Source: Prochlorococcus sp. AG-347-E23
Lineage (GTDB): Bacteria > Cyanobacteriota > Cyanobacteriia > PCC-6307 > Cyanobiaceae
Length of the DNA stretch: 64,000 nucleotides
Direction of reading: 5' to 3'
Assembly (NCBI GenBank): GCA_003281685.1
Contig: QCBH01000001.1
Span: 227,513 to 291,512 of the forward strand
Shown here: piece by piece, positions 52,560 through 63,817 of the stretch
How the letters are laid out: every line of letters starts with the position of its first letter
Position numbering within the stretch: position 1 is the stretch's first letter
Position numbers and translations under genes: made by a program
Notes under the pieces: model-generated
The model's database searches: none
The model's input: only the letters and a program-made list of their open reading frames with translations
Told to the model about the DNA's origin: nothing

Positions 52560-53090
52560 TTAGTTTTTTATTTTTCTCCAACAAAAAGAACACTTTCCCC
52601 ATCTTTTGATTTCGCCCTCAGGAGTAGGGGAATTACAGAGAGTACAAATGCACATGTTATTTTGATGGATTCTGCTTGGATGCTTTGCCCAAACTATCTT
52701 TGCATTAGTAGCTTTGATATTTTTATTTTTAATTTCATAATTTTGTATTATTTTTATTTCATTCAAAGTTATTCCAATTTTCTCGATTCTCTCTTTTAAT
52801 TTATGCTTGTTGTAGATTAAAGCTTGGCGCCACTGTGGATGATTTACTGCAATAGTAAGTATTTTTTTTTCAATATTTAGTGGTTGGCATTCTTGAAATA
52901 GTTCCAAGCCGATTAAGTTCTTCCAATTTTCTTTGATTTTAGAAAGTTTATCTAATTCTCCGCAGGATTTTTTGAAATTATCAAGGCAATTTTTTAATGG
53001 ATGTGGATTCCTTCTATTCACTATTGGCAAATACTTTTTGTCCAATTTGTAAAATTTACTTATTAAGACTAAAGTTAATCTAATCTTCAA
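52560..53090 (-). CDS. DUF721-like protein with C-terminal Cys cluster
   Basis: 'LTIAVNHPQWRQALIYNKHKLKERI'; C-term 'CICTLCNSPTPEGEIKRWGKCSFCWRK'. Confidence 0.75.
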   Translation of the reverse strand: MKIRLTLVLISKFYKLDKKYLPIVNRRNPHPLKNCLDNFKKSCGELDKLSKIKENWKNLIGLELFQECQPLNIEKKILTIAVNHPQWRQALIYNKHKLKERIEKIGITLNEIKIIQNYEIKNKNIKATNAKIVWAKHPSRIHQNNMCICTLCNSPTPEGEIKRWGKCSFCWRKIKN

Positions 53091-53120
53091 AAAGATGCTC
53101 GTTGTTTTAATAAAGAATTT

Positions 53121-53870
53121 GTGAAAGTTTTTGGATCTGCAGCTAAGACAGTTTTTTGTTTAAAAAAAATTCAGGGTCAATATCCAACCTGGAGACTTCA
53201 TTACAAAATAAAATGTAAAAGTACCGAAAATGAGCTAACAAACTTGCTTGAATATTCTGAAATAAAGAAAAACCAGCCAGTAGCGATAATCGCTAGAGAA
53301 CAGTTCTCAGGGGTTGGCCAAAATTCAAAAACTTGGGTTTCTCCAAAAGGCGGGATTTGGTTAAGTGCAGCTTACCCAATATTTTCAAAAGAATTTGAAT
53401 GTAAAATATTTAATTTGTCTTTAGGTATTAAGTTATGTGAAATGCTTAGACAAGAGAATATAAATGTTTGTTTGAAATGGCCAAATGATATTTTTTTTGG
53501 TTCAAAAAAGTTGATTGGATTTTTACCAAGGGTAATATCAAGAGGCAAAGAAATTATCTATGTGAGGATAGGACTTGGCATGAATGTTTTAAATTACACT
53601 CCATCAGAAGGTATTTCACTATCAAAAGTCCTTCAAACTAAAAATATTAATCATCATTATTGGACAGCCAAAGTTCTTAAAGCTTTTTATGATGCAATTG
53701 AATGTAACAAGAAAAAAGAATATGTGATTAAATCTGCAAATAAGTTTCTTACTAAAAGTTTTTTACCTAGTGGTTATTGTCCTCATTCATGGAAAATAAG
53801 AGATATTGATTCTAATGGGAATTTAAGAATTGAAAATGAAAGCCAACTGAAGGTAATTAGAAGGTTTTGA
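53121..53870 (+). CDS. birA: Biotin-protein ligase
   Basis: 'SGVGQNSKTWVSPKGGIWLSAAYP', 'LKWPNDIFFGSKKLIGFL'. Confidence 0.88.
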   Translation: MKVFGSAAKTVFCLKKIQGQYPTWRLHYKIKCKSTENELTNLLEYSEIKKNQPVAIIAREQFSGVGQNSKTWVSPKGGIWLSAAYPIFSKEFECKIFNLSLGIKLCEMLRQENINVCLKWPNDIFFGSKKLIGFLPRVISRGKEIIYVRIGLGMNVLNYTPSEGISLSKVLQTKNINHHYWTAKVLKAFYDAIECNKKKEYVIKSANKFLTKSFLPSGYCPHSWKIRDIDSNGNLRIENESQLKVIRRF

Positions 53871-53872
53871 AT

Positions 53873-54559
53873 TTAATTAACTTTTAATTCAACTATTCTT
53901 CCATCCTTAAATCTGGCTATTTTTTTTGCGCGATTTGCAACTTCATCTTCATGCGTTACTAAAACTATAGTTATACCTGATTCATGCAGTTTGTCAAAAA
54001 GATCTAATACATCTTCAGTAGTTTTTGAATCTAGTGCTCCAGTAGGTTCGTCTGCTAACAAAATTGCGGGGTTATTGATAATAGCCCTCGCTATAGCAAC
54101 TCGTTGTTGTTGACCTCCGGATAATTGGTTTGGGCGATTATTCATTCTTTCTGAAAGGCCAACTTTTTTTAAGGCATTCTTACCTCTCTCTAATCTTTGC
54201 TCAGGCTCAATACCAGCATAAATCATTGGCAAAGTTACGTTTTCAAGTGCAGTTGCGTCCGAAAGAAGATGAAATTGTTGAAAAACGAAGCCTAATTTTT
54301 GGTTGCGTATTTCCGCGAGCTCATCATCAGATAAATTCTCAACAGGAATACCATTTAATTTATAAATACCTTCAGATGGTCTATCTAGACATCCAATAAT
54401 ATTCATAGCTGTACTTTTGCCTGAGCCACTTGCTCCCATTACAGCTAAATAATCACCTTTATAAATTTCTAAGTTTATGCTGTCTAAGGCTTTAACAGTT
54501 AGATCTTCTTTTCCATATGTTTTAGATATATTTTCTAAACTCGCGACTTTCTTAGACAT
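53873..54559 (-). CDS. ABC transporter ATPase, LolD/DevA-like
   Basis: 'GASGSGKSTAMNIIGCLDRP', 'LSGGQQQRVAIARAI', 'LADEPTGALDS'. Confidence 0.93.
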   Translation of the reverse strand: MSKKVASLENISKTYGKEDLTVKALDSINLEIYKGDYLAVMGASGSGKSTAMNIIGCLDRPSEGIYKLNGIPVENLSDDELAEIRNQKLGFVFQQFHLLSDATALENVTLPMIYAGIEPEQRLERGKNALKKVGLSERMNNRPNQLSGGQQQRVAIARAIINNPAILLADEPTGALDSKTTEDVLDLFDKLHESGITIVLVTHEDEVANRAKKIARFKDGRIVELKVN

Positions 54560-54575
54560 TTATTGAAGAATTCTT

Positions 54576-56096
54576 CTAGGAAATATTATTTGCTGTAGCA
54601 ATAATATCTTGTAAGAAAGGAGTTTCTGAAACTGCTGTATTAGCTAATTTGAAGAGAGGATTAGACAGGATTCCTCCAAGAGCAGTTACTGCGACACAAG
54701 TATAAAGTGCAATTCTTAAGGGAGGTAATCCTACAATTCCCCAATTAATTTCAGGATATGATTTAACTATTTCAGAAGCTTCCTGTGGTTCTTTAACTAC
54801 CATCATTTTTATCACTGAAATGTAGTAATAAATAGATATAACAGAAGTTACTAATCCAACTATTACTAATAGATATTGATGATTTGCCCAACCTGCAAAG
54901 AACAAATATATCTTTCCAAAAAATCCCAACATTGGAGGTAAACCTCCAAGAGATAGAAGACAAAGGCTTAAGCCTAATGTAATGAGAGGATCTTTTTGGT
55001 AAAGTCCTGAGTAATCAAGAATTCTGTCGGAACCAGTTCTTAGTGAGAAAAGTATTACACAAGAAAATGCACCCAAATTCATAAACAAATATGCAGCCAA
55101 ATATAAAACAGCTGCTGATAAGCCATCTTGTGTGCTAGATACTATTCCAATCATTACAAATCCGGCTTGTCCAATAGAACTGTAAGCTAGCATCCTTTTC
55201 ATTGAGGTTTGAGCTAGAGCTACAACATTTCCCAGAGCCATGCTTAATATGGCCAAAATGGTAAATAAAAGTTTCCATTCTTCGTCAAAAGAAGAGAAAG
55301 TTGTGCTTAATATTCTTATTGCAAATGCAAAGCCCGCTGTTTTTGAACCAACAGATAAAAAAGCAACTACAGGCGTAGGTGAACCCTCATATACATCAGG
55401 AGTCCATTGATGAAAGGGAACAGCAGCAATTTTAAATGCAACTGTTGATAAGACAAATACAAGAGCTAGTGAAGTAATGAAAGATGGCTTATTGATAATC
55501 TCTAAGCCTATTGTCGCTAAGTTTGTTGAACCACTTAATCCATAAAGAAAAGAGGATCCATACAAATAAACAGCAGCAGCAGCTGATCCAACAAGAAGGT
55601 ATTTTAAGGCCGCTTCTGAACTTCTTGGATCTCTCTTGAGGTAACCAGAAAGTAAGTAACTTGCTACAGATAAAGTTTCCAGAGATATAAATACACTAAT
55701 AAGGTCAGTAGATCCACACAAAAGCATTGCACCCAGGGTGGCCGATAGAACTATCGCGGCAAACTCGCCAATTGGGCTGCCACTTTGTTCTGTATACCGC
55801 CAACTTATGAGTAAAGATACTAAGGTTGATAAAGAAATTATTGCTCTAAATGCGATTGCTAAATTATCTGAATTAAAGGACCCAAGGAATGCGCTTTCTA
55901 CCGGATTATTCCATTGCAATGCCAAACTTATAAGAGAGCTGCCAATTGATAAATAGCAAATTATTGGTGCCCATTTCGATGCAGTTTTTTCTCCAGCTAA
56001 ATCTACAAGAAGTGTTCCAACGATACCTAATAAAATAAAAGCTTCTGGAATAATGGCTTGAGCATTTAGATTAATTGTAAAAATTTCGTTGGGCAC
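54576..56096 (-). CDS. ndhB: NAD(P)H-quinone oxidoreductase subunit 2
   Basis: Multi-TM, '[32 protein letters not shown]'. Confidence 0.95.
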   Translation of the reverse strand: MPNEIFTINLNAQAIIPEAFILLGIVGTLLVDLAGEKTASKWAPIICYLSIGSSLISLALQWNNPVESAFLGSFNSDNLAIAFRAIISLSTLVSLLISWRYTEQSGSPIGEFAAIVLSATLGAMLLCGSTDLISVFISLETLSVASYLLSGYLKRDPRSSEAALKYLLVGSAAAAVYLYGSSFLYGLSGSTNLATIGLEIINKPSFITSLALVFVLSTVAFKIAAVPFHQWTPDVYEGSPTPVVAFLSVGSKTAGFAFAIRILSTTFSSFDEEWKLLFTILAILSMALGNVVALAQTSMKRMLAYSSIGQAGFVMIGIVSSTQDGLSAAVLYLAAYLFMNLGAFSCVILFSLRTGSDRILDYSGLYQKDPLITLGLSLCLLSLGGLPPMLGFFGKIYLFFAGWANHQYLLVIVGLVTSVISIYYYISVIKMMVVKEPQEASEIVKSYPEINWGIVGLPPLRIALYTCVAVTALGGILSNPLFKLANTAVSETPFLQDIIATANNIS

Positions 56097-56271
56097 TTTA
56101 TTAAATTGGATTAAATTAGATGTTTGATTCTAAGGGTCTAAGAGTTAATCTTAACTTGATTATAATTTGTGGGTATGATTTTTGAAATTTTAAGAAGAAA
56201 TTACTTGAAAAAGCTTCAAATAATCATAATATGCCCTAACTGAACAAAAACACCAATTTTTGAAATAAACC

Positions 56272-58878
56272 TTGGATCACACACTTGTAATTGTTGAAAG
56301 TCCCACCAAAGCAAAAACCATAAGAAAGTTTTTGCCTTCTAATTATGAAGTTCTCGCTTCAATGGGACACGTAAGAGATCTTCCAAAAGGAGCTGCTGAA
56401 ATACCTGCTGCGGTTAAAAAGGAAAAATGGTCAAGGATAGGAGTAAATACAACAGAAGATTTTGAACCACTTTATATAGTTCCAAAAGATAAGAAAAAGG
56501 TTGTTAAAGAGTTAAAAGATGCATTGAAAGGTGCGACCCAGCTATTACTGGCAACTGATGAAGATAGAGAGGGAGAGAGTATTAGCTGGCATCTTCTGCA
56601 AATACTTAAGCCTAAAATACCAACTAAGAGAATGGTTTTTCATGAAATTACGAAAAAGGCAATTAATAAAGCTTTAGACCAAACAAGAGAAATTGATATG
56701 GAACTTGTTCAGGCTCAAGAAACGAGAAGAATCTTGGACAGGCTTTTTGGATATGAATTATCTCCTTTACTTTGGAAGAAAGTAGCTCCCCGACTATCTG
56801 CTGGCCGTGTTCAATCAGTTTCTGTAAGACTTCTTGTAAGGAGAGAGAGAGAGAGAAGATCCTTTAAAAAAGCAAGTTACTGGGGGATTAAAGCTTCCCT
56901 AGTAAAAGATAATGTTACTTTCGAAACTAAATTATTCAGTTTAAATGGTCAAAGAATTTCTAATGGTTCCGATTTCGATGAACAGACCGGCAAATTAAAA
57001 CAAGGAAATAAATCTCTAATAATTGGAGAAGAAAAAGTAAATGACTTATTAAAGATTTTTTCCTCTGAGAATTGGTTAGTCTCAAAAATCGAAAAAAAGC
57101 CATCCACTCGTAAGCCAGTTCCTCCATTTACAACTAGTACATTGCAACAAGAAGCAAACAGGAAGCTTCGTTTGTCTGCAAGAGAAACAATGAGATGTGC
57201 CCAAGGCCTATATGAGAGAGGGTTCATAACATATATGAGGACTGATTCGGTCCATCTTTCCGAACAAGCTACAAAAGCTGCTAGAGAATGTGTTAGCTCT
57301 ATGTATGGGAAAGAATATTTATCTAACTCACCAAGACAATTTAATTCAACTGCAAGAAATGCTCAAGAAGCACACGAAGCAGTTAGGCCTGCAGGTGAGG
57401 TCTTTAAAACACCAAAGGAAACAAATCTAACTGGTAGAGACTTATCTCTTTACGATTTAATTTGGAAAAGAACTGTAGCTAGTCAAATGGCGGAAGCTAG
57501 GCTAACAATTATTAATGCTGAAATTAGTGTGGGGGATGGATTATTTAAATCGAGTGGGAAAAGTATTGATTTCCCAGGATTCTTCAGAGCTTATGTCGAG
57601 GGAAGTGATGACCCAAGCTCATCCCTTGAACAACAGGAAATTATTCTCCCAAACTTGACTACCGGAACATGTCTTGAAGTTACTAATAAGGAATCTACTT
57701 TTCATGAAACTAAACCGCCCGCAAGATATACAGAGGCTGCATTAGTTAAAGTTCTTGAAAAAGAAGGGATTGGAAGACCATCTACCTATGCAAGCATTAT
57801 TGGGACAATTGTGGATAGAGGTTATGCAAATATATCTTCCAATACTTTGGCTCCAACGTTTACAGCTTTTGCTGTTACTGCTCTATTGGAAGAACATTTT
57901 CCTGATTTGGTTGATACAACTTTTACTGCAAAAATGGAATCTTCATTGGATGAAATATCTTCAGGTAATCTTGAGTGGCTTCCATACCTTGAGACTTTCT
58001 ATAAAGGTAAAAATGGTCTTGAGGTAAAAGTTCAGAAAACAGAGGGTGATATTGATGGTAAAGCTTATAGACAAGTTGATTTCGAAGACCTTCCTTGCGT
58101 AGTAAGAATAGGCTCGAACGGACCTTGGCTTGAGGGTACAAAAATTGATGAATCTGGTAACGAAATTCAGGCTAAAGGGAACCTCCCAATGGATATTACT
58201 CCTGGAGATTTAGATATAAAGCAAGTTGATCAAATTTTAAGTGGCCCATCAGATCTTGGAACTGATCCGAAAACTGGGGAAAAAGTCTTTTTAAGATTTG
58301 GCCCTTATGGACCTTACGTACAGTTGGGAAATAATGATCAAGATAAAGCTAAACCAAGAAGAGCTTCATTACCCAAAGAGTTGAAAACTGATGATCTAAC
58401 CCTAGATGAGGCTCTCGTACTGTTAAGTTTGCCTAGATTGTTAGGAGCTCATCCTGAAGGAGGAGTTGTTGAGGCTGATAGAGGAAGATTTGGTCCTTAT
58501 ATTAAATGGATTAAAAATGAAAATGAATCTGAAAATAGATCCTTAAAGAAAGAGGATGATGTTTTTACAATTGATATTAAACGAGCATTAGAAATTCTTG
58601 CGATGCCAAAAATGGGTAGAGGTGGTCAAGAGGTACTTAAAGACTTTGGAAAACCGAAAGAATTTAAAGAAAAAATTCAAATATTAAATGGAAGATATGG
58701 CGTCTATTTAAAATGTGGAAAAACTAATGTCTCGGTTGCCAAAGATACTGACATAGAAAAATTTACCATAGATGACGCAGTATCTCTATTAGAAGAAAAA
58801 CTAAAGGATAAAAAAGGCGCAATTTTAAAAAAAACAAAGATTAGTAATAAAAAAACTACAAGGAAAAAGAAAAGTTAG
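56272..58878 (+). CDS. topA: DNA topoisomerase I
   Basis: 'LVIVESPTKAKTIRKFL', 'ATDEDREGESISWHL', 'FITYMRTDSVHLSE'; TTG start. Confidence 0.96.
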   Translation: MDHTLVIVESPTKAKTIRKFLPSNYEVLASMGHVRDLPKGAAEIPAAVKKEKWSRIGVNTTEDFEPLYIVPKDKKKVVKELKDALKGATQLLLATDEDREGESISWHLLQILKPKIPTKRMVFHEITKKAINKALDQTREIDMELVQAQETRRILDRLFGYELSPLLWKKVAPRLSAGRVQSVSVRLLVRRERERRSFKKASYWGIKASLVKDNVTFETKLFSLNGQRISNGSDFDEQTGKLKQGNKSLIIGEEKVNDLLKIFSSENWLVSKIEKKPSTRKPVPPFTTSTLQQEANRKLRLSARETMRCAQGLYERGFITYMRTDSVHLSEQATKAARECVSSMYGKEYLSNSPRQFNSTARNAQEAHEAVRPAGEVFKTPKETNLTGRDLSLYDLIWKRTVASQMAEARLTIINAEISVGDGLFKSSGKSIDFPGFFRAYVEGSDDPSSSLEQQEIILPNLTTGTCLEVTNKESTFHETKPPARYTEAALVKVLEKEGIGRPSTYASIIGTIVDRGYANISSNTLAPTFTAFAVTALLEEHFPDLVDTTFTAKMESSLDEISSGNLEWLPYLETFYKGKNGLEVKVQKTEGDIDGKAYRQVDFEDLPCVVRIGSNGPWLEGTKIDESGNEIQAKGNLPMDITPGDLDIKQVDQILSGPSDLGTDPKTGEKVFLRFGPYGPYVQLGNNDQDKAKPRRASLPKELKTDDLTLDEALVLLSLPRLLGAHPEGGVVEADRGRFGPYIKWIKNENESENRSLKKEDDVFTIDIKRALEILAMPKMGRGGQEVLKDFGKPKEFKEKIQILNGRYGVYLKCGKTNVSVAKDTDIEKFTIDDAVSLLEEKLKDKKGAILKKTKISNKKTTRKKKS

Positions 58879-58885
58879 AAAAAAT

Positions 58886-59080
58886 ATGATTTTTAAAAAA
58901 AAAGAACTTTTTTTATTAATTTTTTTAATTTTCTTGCAATCATGCTCTGGAGGGAGGATTGGAAATTTTCTTGAAAGTAGTTTTACTGATTTAGAAAAAA
59001 TAAGCAAAAATGAAGATTTTCAAAATAACTCATTAATTAAAAAAGAATCAAAAACAATCTATCTGATTCCATTAAATTAA
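58886..59080 (+). CDS. Small putative lipoprotein
   Basis: Lipobox-like 'LIFLIFLQSCSGG'. Confidence 0.6.
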   Translation: MIFKKKELFLLIFLIFLQSCSGGRIGNFLESSFTDLEKISKNEDFQNNSLIKKESKTIYLIPLN

Positions 59081-59090
59081 AAAATATATT

Positions 59091-59744
59091 TTACCAACCG
59101 TTTTCTTTAAGCCACTCGGAAGAAATATTATTTGAAGATAAATCTTGATTACCTTTTTTATTAAATAAAAGTAATTTCTCTACATATTTAATTAGTGCAT
59201 CTGCCTCAAGGTTTACGCTGTCACCGATATTTAATTTATTTAGATTTGTGTTATGCCAAGTATGAGGAATTATAGCAATAGTAAATATTTCTCCTTCCTG
59301 CTCATATTTTGCAATCGTAAGACTTATACCATTTACACAAATACTCCCTTTATTAACTACATATTTTGAAAAATTATTATTTTTCCACTTTATTGATAAG
59401 AGCCAAGATTTCTCTAATTTTTCTATATTCTCGACCGTTCCAAGGCCATCAACATGTCCGCTGACTATATGCCCTCCTAGACGGTCAGACACCCTAAGAG
59501 CAGGCTCTAAATTAACAATCTGATTTAGGTTCGACTTTACTCCTAAAGTTGTTTTCTTTAATGTCTCCTCACTAACATCAACAGTAAATTTATTTTGAAA
59601 AATCTCTTTAACTGTCAAACAAATTCCATCAACAGCTATGCTGTCACCGATTGCCATATCAAATAAATTATCTAGAATTTCAATTTCTAAAATATTTTTT
59701 TCTTGTCTTAGTTTTCCAACTGATTGAATTATTCCTGTAAACAT
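59091..59744 (-). CDS. ribE: Riboflavin synthase alpha subunit
   Basis: 'MFTGIIQSVGKL', 'LGGHIVSGHVDGLG'. Confidence 0.94.
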   Translation of the reverse strand: MFTGIIQSVGKLRQEKNILEIEILDNLFDMAIGDSIAVDGICLTVKEIFQNKFTVDVSEETLKKTTLGVKSNLNQIVNLEPALRVSDRLGGHIVSGHVDGLGTVENIEKLEKSWLLSIKWKNNNFSKYVVNKGSICVNGISLTIAKYEQEGEIFTIAIIPHTWHNTNLNKLNIGDSVNLEADALIKYVEKLLLFNKKGNQDLSSNNISSEWLKENGW

Positions 59745-59856
59745 AGATTTAAGAAAAATATTTTTGCAAAATTTTGTATTTACTTTAATTTACTTTAAAT
59801 GATTTTCAACTATAAATAAATTAAAGAGTAAAAAAAAAGAAATTGATCATATTTAG

Positions 59857-60999
59857 ATGATTATTAATTCACAAAAAAGATCATTTGGTAAAGGGGCGAA
59901 AGTGAGCTTATTCACTTTAGGGACAATGCGAGCAACTGAAAGTCTCGAAAAAATGTATGGCATAATAAAAAATGCATATTATGTAGGTATTAACCACATA
60001 GAAACAGCACCCTCTTATGGTGATGCTGAATCACTTATTGGAAATTCAATAAAAAAATTAGCAATAGAAGAGAATATAAAAGAAAAAAATTGGGTGATTA
60101 CTTCCAAAGTATTACCAAAGGGTGATTTTGACTTTTTAAAAAATAATTTTAAAAAGTCTCTTAAAAATTTAAATCGTGAGAAAATTAATAATCTTGCAAT
60201 TCACGGACTCAACTTAAAACAACATCTAGATTGGGTTCTTGTTGGAGAGGGTAAGAAATTCATATCTTGGATACTTGAGAAGGAACTAGTTGATCAAGTC
60301 GGTTTTACTTCTCACGGAAGTTATTCACTAATTAAAAATGCAATTAACTGTGAAGTTTTTACTTTTTGTAGTCTTCATTTACATTATTTAGATCAATCTA
60401 AGATTGCTTTAGCAGAGGAAGCTATAAAAAAAGGTATGGGAGTTTTAGCAATATCACCTGCAGATAAAGGCGGTAGATTGTATTCTCCAAGTGATATTTT
60501 GATAGAGGCCTCTAAGCCTTTTCATCCATTAGAATTGGCATATCGATTTCTTCTGGCAAAAGGCATTACAACTTTATCCTTGGGGGCGACAAACAAAAAA
60601 GATTTTGAATTTGCGCATAAACTTAGAAACTCATTCGAGAAGCTAACAAAACTTGAAAAAAGCGCTCTTAATAAAATTGAGGAAGTTTCTAATGAAAGAT
60701 TAAACTCAACCAAATGTGAACAATGTAGATCTTGTCTTCCATGTCCATATGAAGTGCCTATTCCAGAAATACTTCGTTTAAGAAATATATCTGTTGGTTA
60801 TGGCCAATTAGAATTTTCAAAAGAAAGATACAATTTAATAGGAAAAGCTGGCCACTGGTGGGAAGAAAAAAATTCCTCATTTTGTCAAGAATGTAATGAA
60901 TGTGTTCCTAAATGTCCTAGTAAATTAGATATACCAAATTTATTAAAGGAAACTCATAACTTATTAATTGAAAATCCTACAAAAAGATTATGGGGATAG
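59857..60999 (+). CDS. Aldo/keto reductase with C-terminal 4Fe-4S binding region
   Basis: 'SLFTLGTMRATES', 'HIETAPSYGDAESLIG', Cys motifs 'CEQCRSCLPCPYEVP' and 'CQECNECVPKCPS'. Confidence 0.9.
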   Translation: MIINSQKRSFGKGAKVSLFTLGTMRATESLEKMYGIIKNAYYVGINHIETAPSYGDAESLIGNSIKKLAIEENIKEKNWVITSKVLPKGDFDFLKNNFKKSLKNLNREKINNLAIHGLNLKQHLDWVLVGEGKKFISWILEKELVDQVGFTSHGSYSLIKNAINCEVFTFCSLHLHYLDQSKIALAEEAIKKGMGVLAISPADKGGRLYSPSDILIEASKPFHPLELAYRFLLAKGITTLSLGATNKKDFEFAHKLRNSFEKLTKLEKSALNKIEEVSNERLNSTKCEQCRSCLPCPYEVPIPEILRLRNISVGYGQLEFSKERYNLIGKAGHWWEEKNSSFCQECNECVPKCPSKLDIPNLLKETHNLLIENPTKRLWG

Positions 61000-61986
61000 T
61001 GACTCATTCCAGATATTTTTAAGATTAATTTTTTGTTCATTTGTTAAGACAGGGAAAGACCAACTATTTTCCCAACATTTCTCAGAAGGTCCTGAGATGG
61101 GGAGCATTTCAGTTTTATATTTACTTTGCAAATAATCACTATTGAATGGAAGATACCAACCCTGGCTTACTAATTTATCTACTATTGATTTATTTTCTAA
61201 AGATTTAATCCATTTAATTAATATTGCATTATTTAGATTTGATCGACTAAGTAGAAAATGCCACATCAAAGGTACGCCTTGGCTTGGGAAAACTAAAGAA
61301 AGCCTTGGATCTATTTTTAAATATTTTGAACAAAGACTATAAGGAACTATTGCGACAATAGCATCAGAATTAATCAACCAATTGAGCATATTTTTATCAT
61401 CAAATAACATTGCTTGGCTTTTGAGTTTTTTTAAAGAATTAGATAAATTAATTTTTTGAGCAATTGACAATATTATTCGGGGACTTTGTGGAAAAATAAT
61501 TTTCCCAGTTAATTTTTTAGAAAGAAGAAAATCCCAAGATGTTCTTGCTGAATTTATTAATTCTTTATTATTTTTAATGATAATTGTATAAGGTACTACG
61601 CCAATAGGAAATAATTTACTCCTCTGATTTTGATTAAAGCTTCCCAAAAAATCTATCGATCTCTTATCTAAATTTTCGAACAGTGCATATTCATTTATTT
61701 TTTCAAATTCTGAAAAATCTATACTAGAAATCCATCCATCATTTATTAAAGTAAAGTCAGAATTGAAAATTGTGTTTCTATTTTTTTGTAGCCGAATATT
61801 TTCAAAATTAATTTTTTCCTGCTTCCAATCTTTTGGAATCGTATCTTTAAAAGATTCTGGATAAAAAGAATTTTGTAATGCAATTTTTACTTTATTAGGT
61901 AGATTACTGCAAGAGTTTAAGAAAAGTAAGAGCGAAAGCTTACCACAATTTAAAAATTCTCTTCTGGTTGCAAATTTTGAAAACAT
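60988..61986 (-). CDS. Extracellular solute-binding-like (PotD-like) lipoprotein
   Basis: Tat/lipobox-like 'RREFLNCGKLSLLLFLNSCSN', binding-protein-like remainder. Confidence 0.6.
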   Translation of the reverse strand: MFSKFATRREFLNCGKLSLLLFLNSCSNLPNKVKIALQNSFYPESFKDTIPKDWKQEKINFENIRLQKNRNTIFNSDFTLINDGWISSIDFSEFEKINEYALFENLDKRSIDFLGSFNQNQRSKLFPIGVVPYTIIIKNNKELINSARTSWDFLLSKKLTGKIIFPQSPRIILSIAQKINLSNSLKKLKSQAMLFDDKNMLNWLINSDAIVAIVPYSLCSKYLKIDPRLSLVFPSQGVPLMWHFLLSRSNLNNAILIKWIKSLENKSIVDKLVSQGWYLPFNSDYLQSKYKTEMLPISGPSEKCWENSWSFPVLTNEQKINLKNIWNESLSP

Positions 61987-63144
61987 TTAGCAATCCTTCT
62001 CTAAAGAAATTTGACCTAGGCCCTTCATCATTTCCAGATTTTGTTGACACAATGAAACTATTTCTTCATTTTTAAATCCTTCTAAGAAAGCAAGCAATGA
62101 TATTCCACCAGCACCTACACCTTCTTTTACATGACCTAATTCATAATCCTTCAATTCTTTGTATTTTGAAGATTTGAAATTTAAAGGACTGGCTAAACCT
62201 AATAATTTGACATCATATTTTTCATTAATTAGATTTACTAAATCATTCAGAGAATTATCTTTCACAAGCCACCCAGTTGTCGCAATAAAAACATCTTCAA
62301 TAAATTCATCTTTATTTTTTTTATCTAAAAATTCCAATACAAGCAAAATGACCGCTAACATCTGACTTCCTCCAGACAAAATTACAGTTTGTTTTGCCAA
62401 CCTCGTACCAATTAGAAGACCCATTGAGAAAGCTTGGAAAGGATCACCTACAGCCGCGACAACATCAAGAGAGTCGAAATCAGCCTTGAAATTTGCATTG
62501 AAAAGTCCTCTATCAACTACTTGTCTTCTTAATTCTCTTGGAGCTTTAAATAAACTACTCCCTACTAAATTAGATACCTGCAAACCAAAAGCTTCCATTA
62601 CTGCCTGAGCAGTTGTGGTGCCCCCCGGTACAGATTCGGAAATTAAAACTGGTTTTTTTAAGGATTTTCCTATCGCAAGACCTTTTTCATAGAGGTTTAA
62701 AACTCTATCTTTAGTCATCGATTTACCAGTAGTAAGACAATTTGATGGTCCCAAATTTCTATCTTCTACAACCAAATGATTGAAATAAGGCTTTGCTCCT
62801 ATTCCCAGAGGAACAATAACTGGATAAATATTTATAAGCTTTGAACAAACATGACTTATTAGGGCAGGAGTTACCCCTGCATTGAGAAGAGGCAATTTAT
62901 ATTTATGATCTTTTGAAGCACCCTCAAGCAAAAATTCGGCATCTGCGAGCGCAGTTGTTCTTCTTGATTTTGCATTAATACCTGCTGCGGAAATTCCTGG
63001 AATTTGAGATGTATTAGTGCCAGCAATTATAAGAAATATTTTTAAATTTTTAATATTCTTTTTCAGTATTTCTATCTTATTAAGTTGTCTTTTTTTATTG
63101 GATTCATTACCAAAAAAATTTATTCCTAATTCTGTAATGTACAT
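61987..63144 (-). CDS. CobT-like (TIGR00303) nicotinate-nucleotide phosphoribosyltransferase family protein
   Basis: 'FLIIAGTNTSQIPGISAAGINAKSRRTTALADAEFL', 'SVPGGTTTAQAVMEAFG'. Confidence 0.82.
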   Translation of the reverse strand: MYITELGINFFGNESNKKRQLNKIEILKKNIKNLKIFLIIAGTNTSQIPGISAAGINAKSRRTTALADAEFLLEGASKDHKYKLPLLNAGVTPALISHVCSKLINIYPVIVPLGIGAKPYFNHLVVEDRNLGPSNCLTTGKSMTKDRVLNLYEKGLAIGKSLKKPVLISESVPGGTTTAQAVMEAFGLQVSNLVGSSLFKAPRELRRQVVDRGLFNANFKADFDSLDVVAAVGDPFQAFSMGLLIGTRLAKQTVILSGGSQMLAVILLVLEFLDKKNKDEFIEDVFIATTGWLVKDNSLNDLVNLINEKYDVKLLGLASPLNFKSSKYKELKDYELGHVKEGVGAGGISLLAFLEGFKNEEIVSLCQQNLEMMKGLGQISLEKDC

Positions 63145-63155
63145 TCTTACTTTTT

Positions 63156-63794
63156 TTAATTATTAAAATTTACTAAGCTATTTAATAATCTTGGAGGATC
63201 TGGGATGGTTAATTTAAATTTAGGAAACAGAGAATAGGCAACTACATGTACAGTTAAAACATAAACTATTTCTTGAAAAATTATTAATAAAATTGCACCT
63301 ATTTGTATACTCAAAATTGAGGGGTATAAAGGTAAATTAAATAATCCAATGAACTTTTCTATTAGACCATAACTCGCTCTAGTAATTAACACCCAAAGAT
63401 TATCTCCAACCAAAGTAGATAATGCTATTACTCTTATCAAGAAGCCAAGGGTTCCAATAACAACTCCCCCAGTTAAACTAAGTTTCCAACTCTTTTCTTT
63501 AAACCAACACCAACCTAACCAAAAAGCCAAGATCCCATAAGGAAATAAAAATAAAGTTCCTCTAACAGGACCCATAATTATGAATAAAAGTAGAAATTGT
63601 ATTAAAAGTCCTTCCAATGCAATTTTAGTTCCTCTTCTCAAGTGCAACAGGATCATTGGGAGGGGTAAAATCAACCTTAATAAAGCTCCACCAATTGGCA
63701 AATAATATAATGCAACCCATAATAAAGACGAAAGAGATGCTAAATAAGAGGTCTCGACAATATTTAATGCTTCAGTTTTTGTTGTTATTTTCAT
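63156..63794 (-). CDS. DUF2232-like membrane protein
   Basis: Multi-TM; 'LVETSYLASLSSLLWVALYYLPIGGALLRLILPLPMILLHLRRG'. Confidence 0.75.
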   Translation of the reverse strand: MKITTKTEALNIVETSYLASLSSLLWVALYYLPIGGALLRLILPLPMILLHLRRGTKIALEGLLIQFLLLFIIMGPVRGTLFLFPYGILAFWLGWCWFKEKSWKLSLTGGVVIGTLGFLIRVIALSTLVGDNLWVLITRASYGLIEKFIGLFNLPLYPSILSIQIGAILLIIFQEIVYVLTVHVVAYSLFPKFKLTIPDPPRLLNSLVNFNN

Positions 63795-63817
63795 TTTTTT
63801 GTTAAATATTTTTTTAA

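Noticed and set aside
57755-58027. Leucine-rich 90-aa plus-strand ORF within topA
   Set aside because: Out-of-frame shadow of a clear topoisomerase I gene.
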